Positions 56,396-64,000 of a DNA stretch of 64,000 nucleotides are shown piece after piece; positions within the stretch are counted from its first letter, which is position 1, and every line of letters starts with the position of its first letter. The DNA is taken from NCBI RefSeq assembly GCF_913566895.1, contig NZ_CAJYCN010000001.1:1-64000 (forward strand), given 5' to 3'. The DNA is from Listeria ilorinensis (GTDB lineage Bacteria; Bacillota; Bacilli; Lactobacillales; Listeriaceae). Under the pieces are notes generated by a model. The model ran no database searches. It was not told where the DNA came from and saw nothing but the letters and a program-made list of their open reading frames with translations. A program made the position numbers and the translations under genes.

Positions 56396-56434
56396 GCAAA
56401 AAAACGACAAGACCTCGAAAGATCTTGTCGTTTG
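56396..56434 (-). terminator. tufA terminator
   Basis: AAACGACAAGA pairs with TCTTGTCGTTT around a short loop and is followed by a T-run on the minus strand. It ends the str operon. Confidence 0.93.
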
Positions 56435-56447
56435 ATTAAACAGTTGA

Positions 56448-57635
56448 TTATTTGCTGATTGTAGAAACAGCACCTGCACCAACAGTACGTCCACCTTCAC
56501 GGATGGAGAACTTAGTACCTTCTTCGATTGCGATTGGAGCAATCAATTCAACGTCGATTTCAACGTTGTCGCCAGGCATTACCATTTCAGTACCTTCTGG
56601 AAGCGTAACGATACCAGTTACGTCAGTTGTACGGAAATAGAATTGTGGACGGTAGTTGTTGAAGAATGGAGTATGACGTCCACCTTCTTCTTTAGTTAGT
56701 ACGTAAGTTGCAGCTTTGAAGTTAGTGTGTGGTGTAATTGTACCTGGTTTAGCAAGTACTTGACCACGTTGGATATCTTCACGAGATACACCACGTAGAA
56801 GCGCACCAATGTTATCGCCAGCTTCTGCATAGTCAAGAAGTTTGCGGAACATTTCTACACCAGTAACAGTTGTTTTCGCAGTTTCAGTAGCGATACCAAC
56901 GATTTCGATTTCGTCGCCGACTTTAACTTGTCCACGTTCAACACGACCAGTTGCAACAGTACCACGACCAGTGATCGAGAATACATCTTCGACTGGCATC
57001 ATGAATGGTTTGTCATGATCACGTTCTGGAGTTGGGATGTAAGAATCAACCGCGTCCATAAGTTCGTAGATTTTTTCTTCCCATTCTGCTTCGCCTTCAA
57101 GAGCTTTAAGTGCAGAACCTTTGATAACTGGAATGTCATCGCCAGGGAATTCATATTCAGATAGAAGGTCACGAACTTCCATTTCTACTAGTTCAAGTAG
57201 TTCTTCATCGTCCACCATGTCGCATTTGTTCAAGAATACAACGATGTAAGGAACACCTACTTGACGAGATAGAAGGATGTGTTCACGAGTTTGTGGCATT
57301 GGGCCATCAGCAGCAGATACTACAAGGATAGCTCCGTCCATTTGCGCAGCACCAGTGATCATGTTTTTAACATAGTCAGCGTGTCCTGGGCAGTCAACGT
57401 GTGCATAGTGACGTTGTTCAGTTTCATATTCTACGTGTGCAGTAGAGATCGTGATACCACGTTCACGTTCTTCTGGAGCACCATCGATTTGGTCATAAGC
57501 AGAAGCTTGAGCCATACCTTTTTTAGATAATACAGTTGTAATCGCAGCTGTCAATGTAGTTTTACCATGGTCGACGTGTCCAATAGTACCAACGTTAACA
57601 TGGGGTTTTGTGCGGTCAAATTTTTCTTTTGCCAT
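56448..57635 (-). CDS. tufA: Elongation factor Tu
   Basis: The ATG at 57635 (AAGGAGGA upstream) gives 395 residues starting [20 protein letters not shown]. GTPase motifs GHVDHGKT (19-26), DCPGH and NKCD are intact. EF-Tu delivers aminoacyl-tRNA to the ribosome. A 113-bp gap to fusA has an inverted repeat (TTGCCG/CGGCAA, 57680-57704) but no clear promoter. Confidence 0.99.
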   Translation of the reverse strand: MAKEKFDRTKPHVNVGTIGHVDHGKTTLTAAITTVLSKKGMAQASAYDQIDGAPEERERGITISTAHVEYETEQRHYAHVDCPGHADYVKNMITGAAQMDGAILVVSAADGPMPQTREHILLSRQVGVPYIVVFLNKCDMVDDEELLELVEMEVRDLLSEYEFPGDDIPVIKGSALKALEGEAEWEEKIYELMDAVDSYIPTPERDHDKPFMMPVEDVFSITGRGTVATGRVERGQVKVGDEIEIVGIATETAKTTVTGVEMFRKLLDYAEAGDNIGALLRGVSREDIQRGQVLAKPGTITPHTNFKAATYVLTKEEGGRHTPFFNNYRPQFYFRTTDVTGIVTLPEGTEMVMPGDNVEIDVELIAPIAIEEGTKFSIREGGRTVGAGAVSTISK

Positions 57636-57748
57636 TTTAATAAAATCCTCCTTAATGTTTGAAAAAGTTTTTATTAGAGTTGCCGAATGAAAATCAAACG
57701 GCAAGTGTTTCTAACTAAAGTTATACTTGAAGTTCTGCAAAAATGCAA

Positions 57749-59833
57749 TTAATCTTCTTTGTTTCCACCATTAGCTTTAATGATTTCTTCAGAGATCGAT
57801 TTAGGAACTTCTTCGTAGTGGTCAAATTGCATTGTGTAGGTACCGCGACCTTGCGTAGAAGAACGCAAATCAGTTGCGTAACCAAACATTTGTGCAAGTG
57901 GTACATAAGCGCGAACAACTTGAGCGTTACCGCGAGCTTCCATACCATCAACACGACCACGACGGCTTGTGATGTTCCCCATGATATCACCTAGATATTC
58001 TTCTGGGATAACAACTTCAACGGACATGATTGGTTCAAGAAGAACTGGATCACATTTCTTGGCAGCGTTACGAAGCGCCATGCTGGCAGCAACTTTAAAT
58101 GCCATTTCGTTGGAGTCAACATCATGGTAAGAACCATCATAAAGTTTTGCTTTGATGTCGATCAGCGGGTAACCTGCAATAACACCGTTATCCAGTGCTG
58201 CTTCAAGACCTGCTTGAACCGCTGGGATGTATTCACGAGGAACGACACCACCGACGATTGCGTTTTCGAATTCAAAGCCTTTACCTTCTTCGTTCGGGCT
58301 GAATTCAATCCAAACGTGACCGTATTGACCACGACCACCAGATTGACGTACGAACTTACCTTCAACTTGTGCTGCTGTACGGAATGTTTCACGATAAGAA
58401 ACTTGTGGGTTACCCACGTTAGCTTCTACACGGAATTCACGTTTCATACGGTCAACCAAGATATCAAGGTGAAGTTCACCCATACCGGAGATGATTGTTT
58501 GACCAGTTTCCGTATTTGTTTCAGTACGGAAAGTCGGATCTTCTTCTGCAAGTTTTGCAAGAGCTTGACCCATTTTATCTTGGTCAGCTTTCGATTTAGG
58601 TTCGATCGCTACCGAGATAACTGGTTCCGGGAATTCCATGGATTCAAGAATGATTTGATTCTTTTCATCACATAGTGTGTCCCCAGTAGTTGTGTCTTTC
58701 AAACCTACTGCTGCTGCAATATCACCGGAGTAAACGATATCGATTTCTTCACGGTGGTTCGCGTGCATTTGTAGGATACGTCCAACACGTTCACGTTTAC
58801 CTTTAGTCGAGTTTTGTACGTAAGAACCAGAGTTCAAAGTACCCGAGTAAACGCGGAAGAAAGTTAGACGACCAACATAAGGGTCAGTCATAACTTTAAA
58901 TGCAAGAGAAGAGAATGGTTCTTCATCGCTTGCATGACGTTCAGCTTCTTCACCATCAGGTAAAATACCTTTGATTGCTGGTACGTCAGTTGGAGCTGGA
59001 AGGTAGTCAATAACAGCATCAAGCATCGGTTGAACACCTTTGTTTTTGAATGCTGTACCACAAACGACTGGATAGAACTCAACTGCAAGTGTTCCTTTAC
59101 GGATCGCTGCTTTTAGTTCATCTTTTGTGATTTCTTCGCCTTCCAAGTATTTCATCATTAGCTCTTCATCAAGTTCTGCAACAGCCTCGATTAGTTTACC
59201 ATGATATTCTTCTGCAAGATCTTTCATATCTTCAGGAATTTCCTTGATATGTGGATCATTTCCTAGCTCATCTTCATAAACTAGTGCATGCATTTCAATA
59301 AGGTCGATGATACCAGTGAAAGTATCTTCTGCCCCGATTGGAAGTTGGATCGGATGCGCATTGGCATCTAGACGATCGTGCAATGTTCCTACAGAATATA
59401 GGAAGTCAGCGCCGATTTTGTCCATTTTGTTGACGAATACTACACGAGGAACCCCGTAAGTAGTAGCTTGACGCCAAACTGTTTCTGTTTGCGGTTCTAC
59501 ACCTGATTGAGCATCTAGAACTGCAACTGCACCATCTAGTACACGAAGGGAACGTTCAACTTCAACTGTGAAGTCTACGTGTCCTGGAGTATCGATGATG
59601 TTTACGCGGTAGCCATTCCATTGGGCTGTAGTTGCAGCAGAAGTGATCGTGATACCACGTTCTTGTTCTTGCTCCATCCAGTCCATTTGGGAGGCACCTT
59701 CATGGGTTTCACCAATTTTGTGAATACGCCCTGTATAGAAAAGGATACGTTCAGTAGTAGTGGTTTTACCAGCATCGATATGCGCCATAATACCAATATT
59801 ACGTGTCTTTTCTAAGGAGAACTCTCTTGCCAT
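57749..59833 (-). CDS. fusA: Elongation factor G
   Basis: The 694-residue translocase starts [14 protein letters not shown] and has GTPase motifs [17 protein letters not shown] and NKMDK, followed by domains II-V. It moves tRNA and mRNA through the ribosome. It follows rpsG by 100 bp. Confidence 0.99.
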   Translation of the reverse strand: MAREFSLEKTRNIGIMAHIDAGKTTTTERILFYTGRIHKIGETHEGASQMDWMEQEQERGITITSAATTAQWNGYRVNIIDTPGHVDFTVEVERSLRVLDGAVAVLDAQSGVEPQTETVWRQATTYGVPRVVFVNKMDKIGADFLYSVGTLHDRLDANAHPIQLPIGAEDTFTGIIDLIEMHALVYEDELGNDPHIKEIPEDMKDLAEEYHGKLIEAVAELDEELMMKYLEGEEITKDELKAAIRKGTLAVEFYPVVCGTAFKNKGVQPMLDAVIDYLPAPTDVPAIKGILPDGEEAERHASDEEPFSSLAFKVMTDPYVGRLTFFRVYSGTLNSGSYVQNSTKGKRERVGRILQMHANHREEIDIVYSGDIAAAVGLKDTTTGDTLCDEKNQIILESMEFPEPVISVAIEPKSKADQDKMGQALAKLAEEDPTFRTETNTETGQTIISGMGELHLDILVDRMKREFRVEANVGNPQVSYRETFRTAAQVEGKFVRQSGGRGQYGHVWIEFSPNEEGKGFEFENAIVGGVVPREYIPAVQAGLEAALDNGVIAGYPLIDIKAKLYDGSYHDVDSNEMAFKVAASMALRNAAKKCDPVLLEPIMSVEVVIPEEYLGDIMGNITSRRGRVDGMEARGNAQVVRAYVPLAQMFGYATDLRSSTQGRGTYTMQFDHYEEVPKSISEEIIKANGGNKED

Positions 59834-59933
59834 GTTGTTTTTCTCCTTCCATCTTTTCTCTAGGCTGATTAAGGCCTTGAAATTATTAGTTTAGCGGCAG
59901 TATCTCAGGCGCAGCATTTAAGCTGCACGAGGA

Positions 59934-60404
59934 TTACCAGCGATAGTGAGCGAATGCTCTGTTCGCATCTGCCATTTTGTGTGTGTCTTCGCGTTTTTTC
60001 ACAGAAGCACCAGTGTTGTTGGCAGCATCCATGATTTCATGCGCAAGACGTTGTTCCATCGTTCTTTCACCACGAAGGCGAGCGTAGTTGACCAACCAAC
60101 GAAGACCAAGAGTAGTACGACGATCTGCACGTACTTCAATCGGCACTTGGTAGTTAGCACCACCGACACGACGAGCTTTTACTTCTAGAACTGGCATGAT
60201 GTTTTTGATCGCTTGATCGAAAACTTCCATTGGATCATTACCAGTTTGTTCTTTGATGATATCGAAAGCAGCATAGAGAATCGCTTGTGATTTTCCGCGT
60301 TTACCGTCGATCATCATTTTATTGATTAGGCGAGTTACCAATTTAGAATTGTAAATCGGATCTGGCAACACGTCACGTTTTGCAACAGGACCTTTACGAG
60401 GCAT
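59934..60404 (-). CDS. rpsG: 30S ribosomal protein S7
   Basis: The ATG at 60404 follows GAAAGGAGGATATCCA and gives 156 residues ([16 protein letters not shown] onwards). S7 initiates assembly of the 30S head; [16 protein letters not shown] and the C-terminal [10 protein letters not shown] are typical. Confidence 0.98.
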   Translation of the reverse strand: MPRKGPVAKRDVLPDPIYNSKLVTRLINKMMIDGKRGKSQAILYAAFDIIKEQTGNDPMEVFDQAIKNIMPVLEVKARRVGGANYQVPIEVRADRRTTLGLRWLVNYARLRGERTMEQRLAHEIMDAANNTGASVKKREDTHKMADANRAFAHYRW

Positions 60405-60436
60405 TGGATATCCTCCTTTCATGATTTAAGTAAGTA

Positions 60437-60850
60437 TTATTTTTTAGGTTTTTTCGTACCGTATTTAGAACGGCTTTGTCCTCTATTTTCAACACCAGCA
60501 GTATCTAGAGCACCGCGAACGATGTGATAACGTACCCCTGGCAAGTCTTTTACACGGCCGCCGCGAATAAGAACAACACTGTGCTCTTGCAAGTTGTGGC
60601 CGATACCTGGGATATAAGCTGTTACCTCGATACCATTACTCAAACGAACACGGGCATATTTACGAAGCGCCGAGTTCGGTTTTTTCGGAGTCATAGTACC
60701 AACACGAGTGCAAACACCACGTTTTTGCGGAGAATTTACATTTGTAAGTTCACGCTTGAAAGTGTTTAGCCCTTTGTTAAGTGCTGGAGAGTTAGATTTT
60801 TTGGATTTAGATGTCCGAGGTTTACGAACTAATTGGTTAATTGTAGGCAT
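60437..60850 (-). CDS. rpsL: 30S ribosomal protein S12
   Basis: The 137-residue protein has [17 protein letters not shown], with Lys56 at the position that confers streptomycin resistance when mutated, so the sequence is wild type there. It heads the str operon in this window. Confidence 0.99.
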   Translation of the reverse strand: MPTINQLVRKPRTSKSKKSNSPALNKGLNTFKRELTNVNSPQKRGVCTRVGTMTPKKPNSALRKYARVRLSNGIEVTAYIPGIGHNLQEHSVVLIRGGRVKDLPGVRYHIVRGALDTAGVENRGQSRSKYGTKKPKK

Positions 60851-60992
60851 TGGATGGGTTCCTCCTTTCTCATTTTAGTAGTTCCACACATCCAGGTGGT
60901 TCATTTTTTTCGAAAAATAAAATGGTTGCAACCTATTGTGCAACACTCCTATTATCGAATATCCTCATACTTATAGTAGAGGCACCTTGAAT

Positions 60993-61021
60993 ATCATAAC
61001 ACCGTGGTGGGATGATGTCAA
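60993..61021 (-). promoter_or_regulatory. str operon promoter
   Basis: Minus-strand -35 TTGACA (61016-61021) and extended -10 TGT-TATGAT (60993-60998) are spaced 17 bp. The leader to rpsL is about 136 nt and contains an inverted repeat, GTTGCA/TGCAAC (about 60924-60943). Confidence 0.85.
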
Positions 61022-61075
61022 GGGGTTTTTGTGGTTAAAATGTGTTGGATTCTTATAACATTTTTTACTAAAAAA

Positions 61076-61106
61076 GACAAAAAACAGCGCATATTCATGC
61101 ACTGTT
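61076..61106 (-). terminator. Terminator of the YqkB-like gene
   Basis: ACAGTGCAT pairs with ATGCGCTGT (one G-U) around a 4-nt loop and is followed by TTTTTTG on the minus strand. Confidence 0.85.
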
Positions 61107-61111
61107 AATGA

Positions 61112-61465
61112 CTATTCGTGTAAATCTCGGACTGTCAAATTCCCATCAATCACACCGGCGTATTCTCCACTTAGTGTGAGGGCTCCGCTTGTCCCTACTT
61201 TGATTGTATTATTTTGATCGAGATATTTGAGTGAGTAAGGTTTTGCATAGAATGTCCCTATCGTTGTTTCGATTTCTGCATTGTAGTCTTCAAAATTTGC
61301 TGTTTGACTTGTGATTACCAATTCAAAATGCAGATCCAGACTGCATGACGCTGGGGAATGAGAAAGTTCTCCCACACCATCATCAAAATTAAGAATGATC
61401 TTACTGGATGAATCGGCATATTTCAAGATGCGCGTTTGAGCATCTTTTGTAATCGTTATTTGCAT
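61112..61465 (-). CDS. HesB/YqkB-like Fe-S biosynthesis family protein
   Basis: The 117-residue protein has the A-type scaffold fold with LNFDDGVGELSHSPASCSLDLHF, closely resembling B. subtilis YqkB. Only one cysteine (near residue 41) is present, so the three-cysteine cluster site of IscA/SufA is missing. A true Fe-S carrier function is doubtful. It is downstream of the dgt-like gene on the same strand but separated from it by a terminator. Confidence 0.8.
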   Translation of the reverse strand: MQITITKDAQTRILKYADSSSKIILNFDDGVGELSHSPASCSLDLHFELVITSQTANFEDYNAEIETTIGTFYAKPYSLKYLDQNNTIKVGTSGALTLSGEYAGVIDGNLTVRDLHE

Positions 61466-61496
61466 TACTGCTTCAGTCCCTTCTATATGTGAAAGT

Positions 61497-61545
61497 CAAA
61501 TCAAAAACGGGTACTGACCTTCTTGCTAGGTCTATACCCGTTTTT
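61497..61545 (-). terminator. Terminator of the dGTPase gene
   Basis: AAAACGGGTATAGACCT pairs with AGGTCAGTACCCGTTTT (imperfect in the middle), with further T on the minus strand. Confidence 0.88.
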
Positions 61546-61551
61546 TACTTT

Positions 61552-62946
61552 TTAAATGCCATTCAAGCGATGATACAAGTCCCTCGCAAAACTGTCGGTC
61601 ATGCCAGAAATAAAATCTGTGACCAGCAGAAGCCGCAGATAGAGTTTCATTGTTTCGTCCTGTTCAGCGGCATTTTTTCGATAACAGCCGATATAATTAT
61701 CCGAAATCAGCGAAATGAGCCGATTGTTTTTGGCTGTCATTTTTTCTGGATAGGGACTGTCATAATAAAGCACAGCAGGAATATAGTCATCTAAAAGCGC
61801 AGTAATAATTTTATGACCGGCGATCTCTGATTCAACGACACCACTGTTGACATAGATGTACTTGGCCGACAGGGACTGTAAAATTTGGACGAGCTGCGCC
61901 GCTTCCGAGATGTCCAGCAGAGAATGATCAAAACTGCCCGCCATGATCTCTGGATAATGCCGATAGAACACTTCGAGGGCCCGGTTGATCAATTGTCCGC
62001 GAACATTGCTCGCCAGCCATTGCTGCGCAATAAAGCTTTCTTCCTGCCCCATGTAGCGGTCGTTTTTCTTTTTCAATTCACTGTAGACGGCAGCAGTCAC
62101 TTTATTATGATCTGGAAATTCCTCGAAGCCACGCAAAATTTGCCCGATTGAGACGATCCCCTTTTTGACACCATCCTCAAGATCGGCGTTCAAATAAGCA
62201 ATATCATCCGCCACTTCCAGTAGATAGGTCAACGGATGGCGATTACTACCGGACCCGGTCAGCTCGGTCACTTCCTCAAAGATCGCTTTATCTGCATAAA
62301 AATAGCCCAATTTCTTACTTTTCACTTGTTTTTTGCTGATTTCAAGGGATGAGACCGGATATTTAATGACGCTATTCAGTGTGGCCGTTGTTAAGTTAAG
62401 ACCGTATTCATCAAACAGATAATGCAGTTTGGAAACCACACGCAAAACTTGGGCATTCCCTTCAAAATGATAAAAATCTTCCTGCATCTGTTGACTTAAG
62501 ATCGCGGTCAGTGGTTGATCCTGATAGCAGACCACCGGCAGATTTTCCTTGAACCACTCTCGGATCGACTCCTCGCCAAAATGGCCAAATGGCGGATTCC
62601 CCATATCGTGCAGCAAGCCAGCACAGGCCAGGATCTCTGGAATATTGGCTTGATGGTCGGGCGTGAAGTCTGGATCAAGTTCATTTTCTAAAATATAGTG
62701 CGCTGCCATATTGCCCATGGATTTAGCAATGGTTGCCACTTCGATCGAATGGGTCAGCCGCGTCCGTATAAAATCACTTTTTTCAAGTGGGAAAATTTGG
62801 GTTTTATCTTGTAATCGTCTGAACGAGGCGCTCATGATGATCCGCTGATAGTCATTTTCAAAGGCTGTCCGAATATCCGAACTGCGATGCCGCGTTACTC
62901 CCGATTCTTTCCTTCTTGTATCATTTAATAATTCGCTCCACTTCAT
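61552..62946 (-). CDS. dgt: Deoxyguanosinetriphosphate triphosphohydrolase-like protein
   Basis: The 464-residue HD-domain protein has the metal-binding H...HD...D set: RLTHSIEVATIAKSMGN, LLHDMGNPPFGHFGE and EVADDIAYLNADLEDG. The family cleaves dNTPs to nucleoside and triphosphate, and in some bacteria limits phage replication. It follows the GNAT gene by 13 bp in one operon. Confidence 0.93.
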   Translation of the reverse strand: MKWSELLNDTRRKESGVTRHRSSDIRTAFENDYQRIIMSASFRRLQDKTQIFPLEKSDFIRTRLTHSIEVATIAKSMGNMAAHYILENELDPDFTPDHQANIPEILACAGLLHDMGNPPFGHFGEESIREWFKENLPVVCYQDQPLTAILSQQMQEDFYHFEGNAQVLRVVSKLHYLFDEYGLNLTTATLNSVIKYPVSSLEISKKQVKSKKLGYFYADKAIFEEVTELTGSGSNRHPLTYLLEVADDIAYLNADLEDGVKKGIVSIGQILRGFEEFPDHNKVTAAVYSELKKKNDRYMGQEESFIAQQWLASNVRGQLINRALEVFYRHYPEIMAGSFDHSLLDISEAAQLVQILQSLSAKYIYVNSGVVESEIAGHKIITALLDDYIPAVLYYDSPYPEKMTAKNNRLISLISDNYIGCYRKNAAEQDETMKLYLRLLLVTDFISGMTDSFARDLYHRLNGI

Positions 62947-62959
62947 TTTAACGCCTCCT

Positions 62960-63439
62960 TTATTTTTCCGTGAGCTGTTTCATTTGCTGTGCTGATAGCC
63001 GATGTACGGTCCAGTCTTTCATTGGTTCCGCACCGATTTTCTCATAAAACTGCATACCTGATTTATTTTCATTCAAGCACCACCATTCAAAACGGCCGCA
63101 ATTTTGTTCAAGTGCCAGTTCAGCAAGGTGAGCAAAAAACTGGTGACCAAACCCCTTGCCGCGCATTTCAGGAATGATATAGAGGTCTTCCAAATATAAT
63201 CCCTTGCGTCCGATAAGTGTGGAGAAGTTATGGAAAAACAAGGCAAAACCAACTGTTTGTCCTTCAAAATCCCCTAAAACCACTTCCGCTGCTTTTTCTT
63301 CAAATAAAGATTGGCGTAATGTTTCGATCGTGGCTGTTATTTCTTTTTCAATCCCCTCATGCTCTGCAAGTTCATAGATAAAACGGAAAATCAGCGGGAC
63401 ATCTCCCGGATTCGCCTTTCTAAATGTGAGTGTTGTCAT
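62960..63439 (-). CDS. GNAT family N-acetyltransferase
   Basis: The 159-residue protein has the acetyl-CoA motif LYIIPEMRGKGFGHQFF (motif A) and a diamine-acetyltransferase-like arrangement, FEWWCLNENKSGMQFYEKIGA. This resembles spermidine/spermine N-acetyltransferases. Start ATG follows AGAGAGGGAAGA. It is co-transcribed with the dGTPase gene. Confidence 0.88.
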   Translation of the reverse strand: MTTLTFRKANPGDVPLIFRFIYELAEHEGIEKEITATIETLRQSLFEEKAAEVVLGDFEGQTVGFALFFHNFSTLIGRKGLYLEDLYIIPEMRGKGFGHQFFAHLAELALEQNCGRFEWWCLNENKSGMQFYEKIGAEPMKDWTVHRLSAQQMKQLTEK

Positions 63440-63462
63440 TTTCTTCCCTCTCTTCTCTGCTG

Positions 63463-63471
63463 ATTATAGCA
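63463..63471 (-). promoter_or_regulatory. Promoter of the GNAT-dGTPase operon
   Basis: An extended -10, TGC-TATAAT, on the minus strand lies 24 bp before the start codon. The -35 (GTGAAC at 63486-63491) is weak. Confidence 0.6.
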
Positions 63472-63481
63472 GAAACGACCC

Positions 63482-63550
63482 GTGGGTTCACTGAAAATCC
63501 CACAAAAATACTAGAAATCCTTCATAGTGCTTGACCAGATTTCTAGTTTT
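63482..63550. other. Two hairpins between divergent genes
   Basis: GTGGG/CCCAC (63482-63502) is followed by a 10-bp stem, ACTAGAAATC/GATTTCTAGT (63510-63519 and 63538-63547), with A-run and T-run flanks like a terminator. Neither neighbouring gene is transcribed toward it. Confidence 0.6.
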
Positions 63551-63619
63551 CATGCAGAAAAATAGTTAAGCGGTTTCTATTGCGAAGATCGCCTTAGCTA
63601 AAATACTGATTGAATATGA

Positions 63620-63648
63620 TTGGAGGTCTAGATGCTTATTGCTATAAT
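63620..63648 (+). promoter_or_regulatory. Promoter of the last GNAT gene
   Basis: Plus-strand -35 TTGGAG (63620-63625), 17 bp, extended -10 TGC-TATAAT (63640-63648). Confidence 0.75.
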
Positions 63649-63684
63649 TATGAAATAGAATAACAATTTACAGGAGGTGCGCCC

Positions 63685-64000
63685 TTGGAAATCCAAATTA
63701 AGAAGCTGCGAAAAAAAGATACACATCAAGCCATACAATTTGCTATCATTGGGATGCATTTTGACTGGTATTTGGAAAATAAATTTCTGCTAAACTTGTA
63801 TGGAAGGTACTTTTGGTATTTGGAGTTGACTCGTGCTACGCAAGTGATTGCTGCATATGCAGAAGATGAGTTGCTTGGTATTCTTTTGGCTGACATGCGA
63901 GATGAGAAGAAAAAATCCCCCTCTTTTTGGCAAACACTATATGTGAAAATAGTCGAGTTTTTCCAGCGTCTGTTTTATAAAGAGAGTGTAGGCATCTATG
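63685..64000 (+). CDS. GNAT-like acetyltransferase (partial)
   Basis: Translation from the TTG at 63685 (AGGAGGTG six bases upstream) gives MEIQIKKLRKKDTHQAIQF, then VIAAYAEDELLGILLADM, an open frame of 105 codons running off the window end. The pattern matches the N-terminal half of a GNAT fold; the acetyl-CoA motif would be beyond the end. Function cannot be stated further. Confidence 0.65.
   Translation, partial: MEIQIKKLRKKDTHQAIQFAIIGMHFDWYLENKFLLNLYGRYFWYLELTRATQVIAAYAEDELLGILLADMRDEKKKSPSFWQTLYVKIVEFFQRLFYKESVGIY

Noticed and set aside
57680-57704. Inverted repeat between fusA and tufA as a terminator
   Set aside because: The 6-bp stem has a 13-nt loop and no U-run, so independent termination is not supported.

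Overview
The window is chromosomal DNA of a low-GC Gram-positive bacterium, almost certainly a Listeria species outside the L. monocytogenes group. The gene order from the rRNA operon through truA, ecfT-A2-A1, the S10-spc-alpha ribosomal supercluster, the flavin-based extracellular electron transfer (EET) locus and the tuf-fus-rpsG-rpsL str operon is the Listeria order as I recall it. The closest match to each recognisable protein is also a Listeria protein, as far as I can tell from memory. A xylAB-xylR locus, absent from L. monocytogenes, points to one of the xylose-using species of Listeria sensu lato; I cannot name the species from the sequence.

Layout. 1-560: the 5' end of a 16S rRNA gene on the minus strand, with its leader and promoter. 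0.56-7.8 kb: a SalA/Mrp ATPase, a DUF5067-type lipoprotein, a divergent pair made of a membrane-anchored Ser/Thr kinase and a small HTH protein, a Na/Pi cotransporter with a PhoU-like tail, a DUF554 membrane protein and a CDF zinc exporter. 7.9-13.6 kb: a likely catabolic island (hydantoinase/oxoprolinase-type protein, DUF917 protein, NCS1 permease, PucR regulator). 13.7-17.9 kb: xylB, xylA and divergent xylR with a compact control region. 18.0-19.1 kb: rplM-rpsI with a leader RNA. 19.1-20.5 kb: two extra regulators (Crp/Fnr and GntR types). 20.8-24.0 kb: truA and the shared energy-coupling-factor module. 24.1-26.1 kb: MgtC-like protein and an AlkZ-like DNA glycosylase homologue. 26.2-40.8 kb: 31 genes of the alpha, spc and S10 ribosomal operons, including secY, adk, infA and rpoA, all on the minus strand and led by an S10-type leader. 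41.0-44.4 kb: a chemoreceptor and an Nramp manganese transporter. 44.5-53.1 kb: the EET locus, with pplA and fmnB-dmkA-fmnA leftward and ndh2, eetA-eetB-dmkB rightward. 53.1-56.3 kb: a metallophosphoesterase lipoprotein, a DUF4003 protein and a secreted double-SH3b protein. 56.4-61.0 kb: tufA, fusA, rpsG, rpsL. 61.1-64.0 kb: a YqkB-like HesB-fold protein, a dGTPase and two GNAT acetyltransferases, the last cut by the window end.

How it fits together. The most coherent system is EET: DmkA and DmkB make a demethylmenaquinone, Ndh2 reduces it from NADH, EetA/EetB and PplA carry electrons outward, and FmnB attaches FMN to PplA. FmnA (an EcfT paralogue) and EetB (S-component-like) are known from L. 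monocytogenes to export flavin using the same EcfA/EcfA' ATPases that, with EcfT, serve vitamin import; both T subunits and both ATPases lie in this window. The least understood parts are the kinase/HTH pair with its mirror-image promoters, and the PucR-permease-DUF917-HyuA island whose substrate is unknown. I found no tRNA gene, insertion sequence, prophage or CRISPR array.
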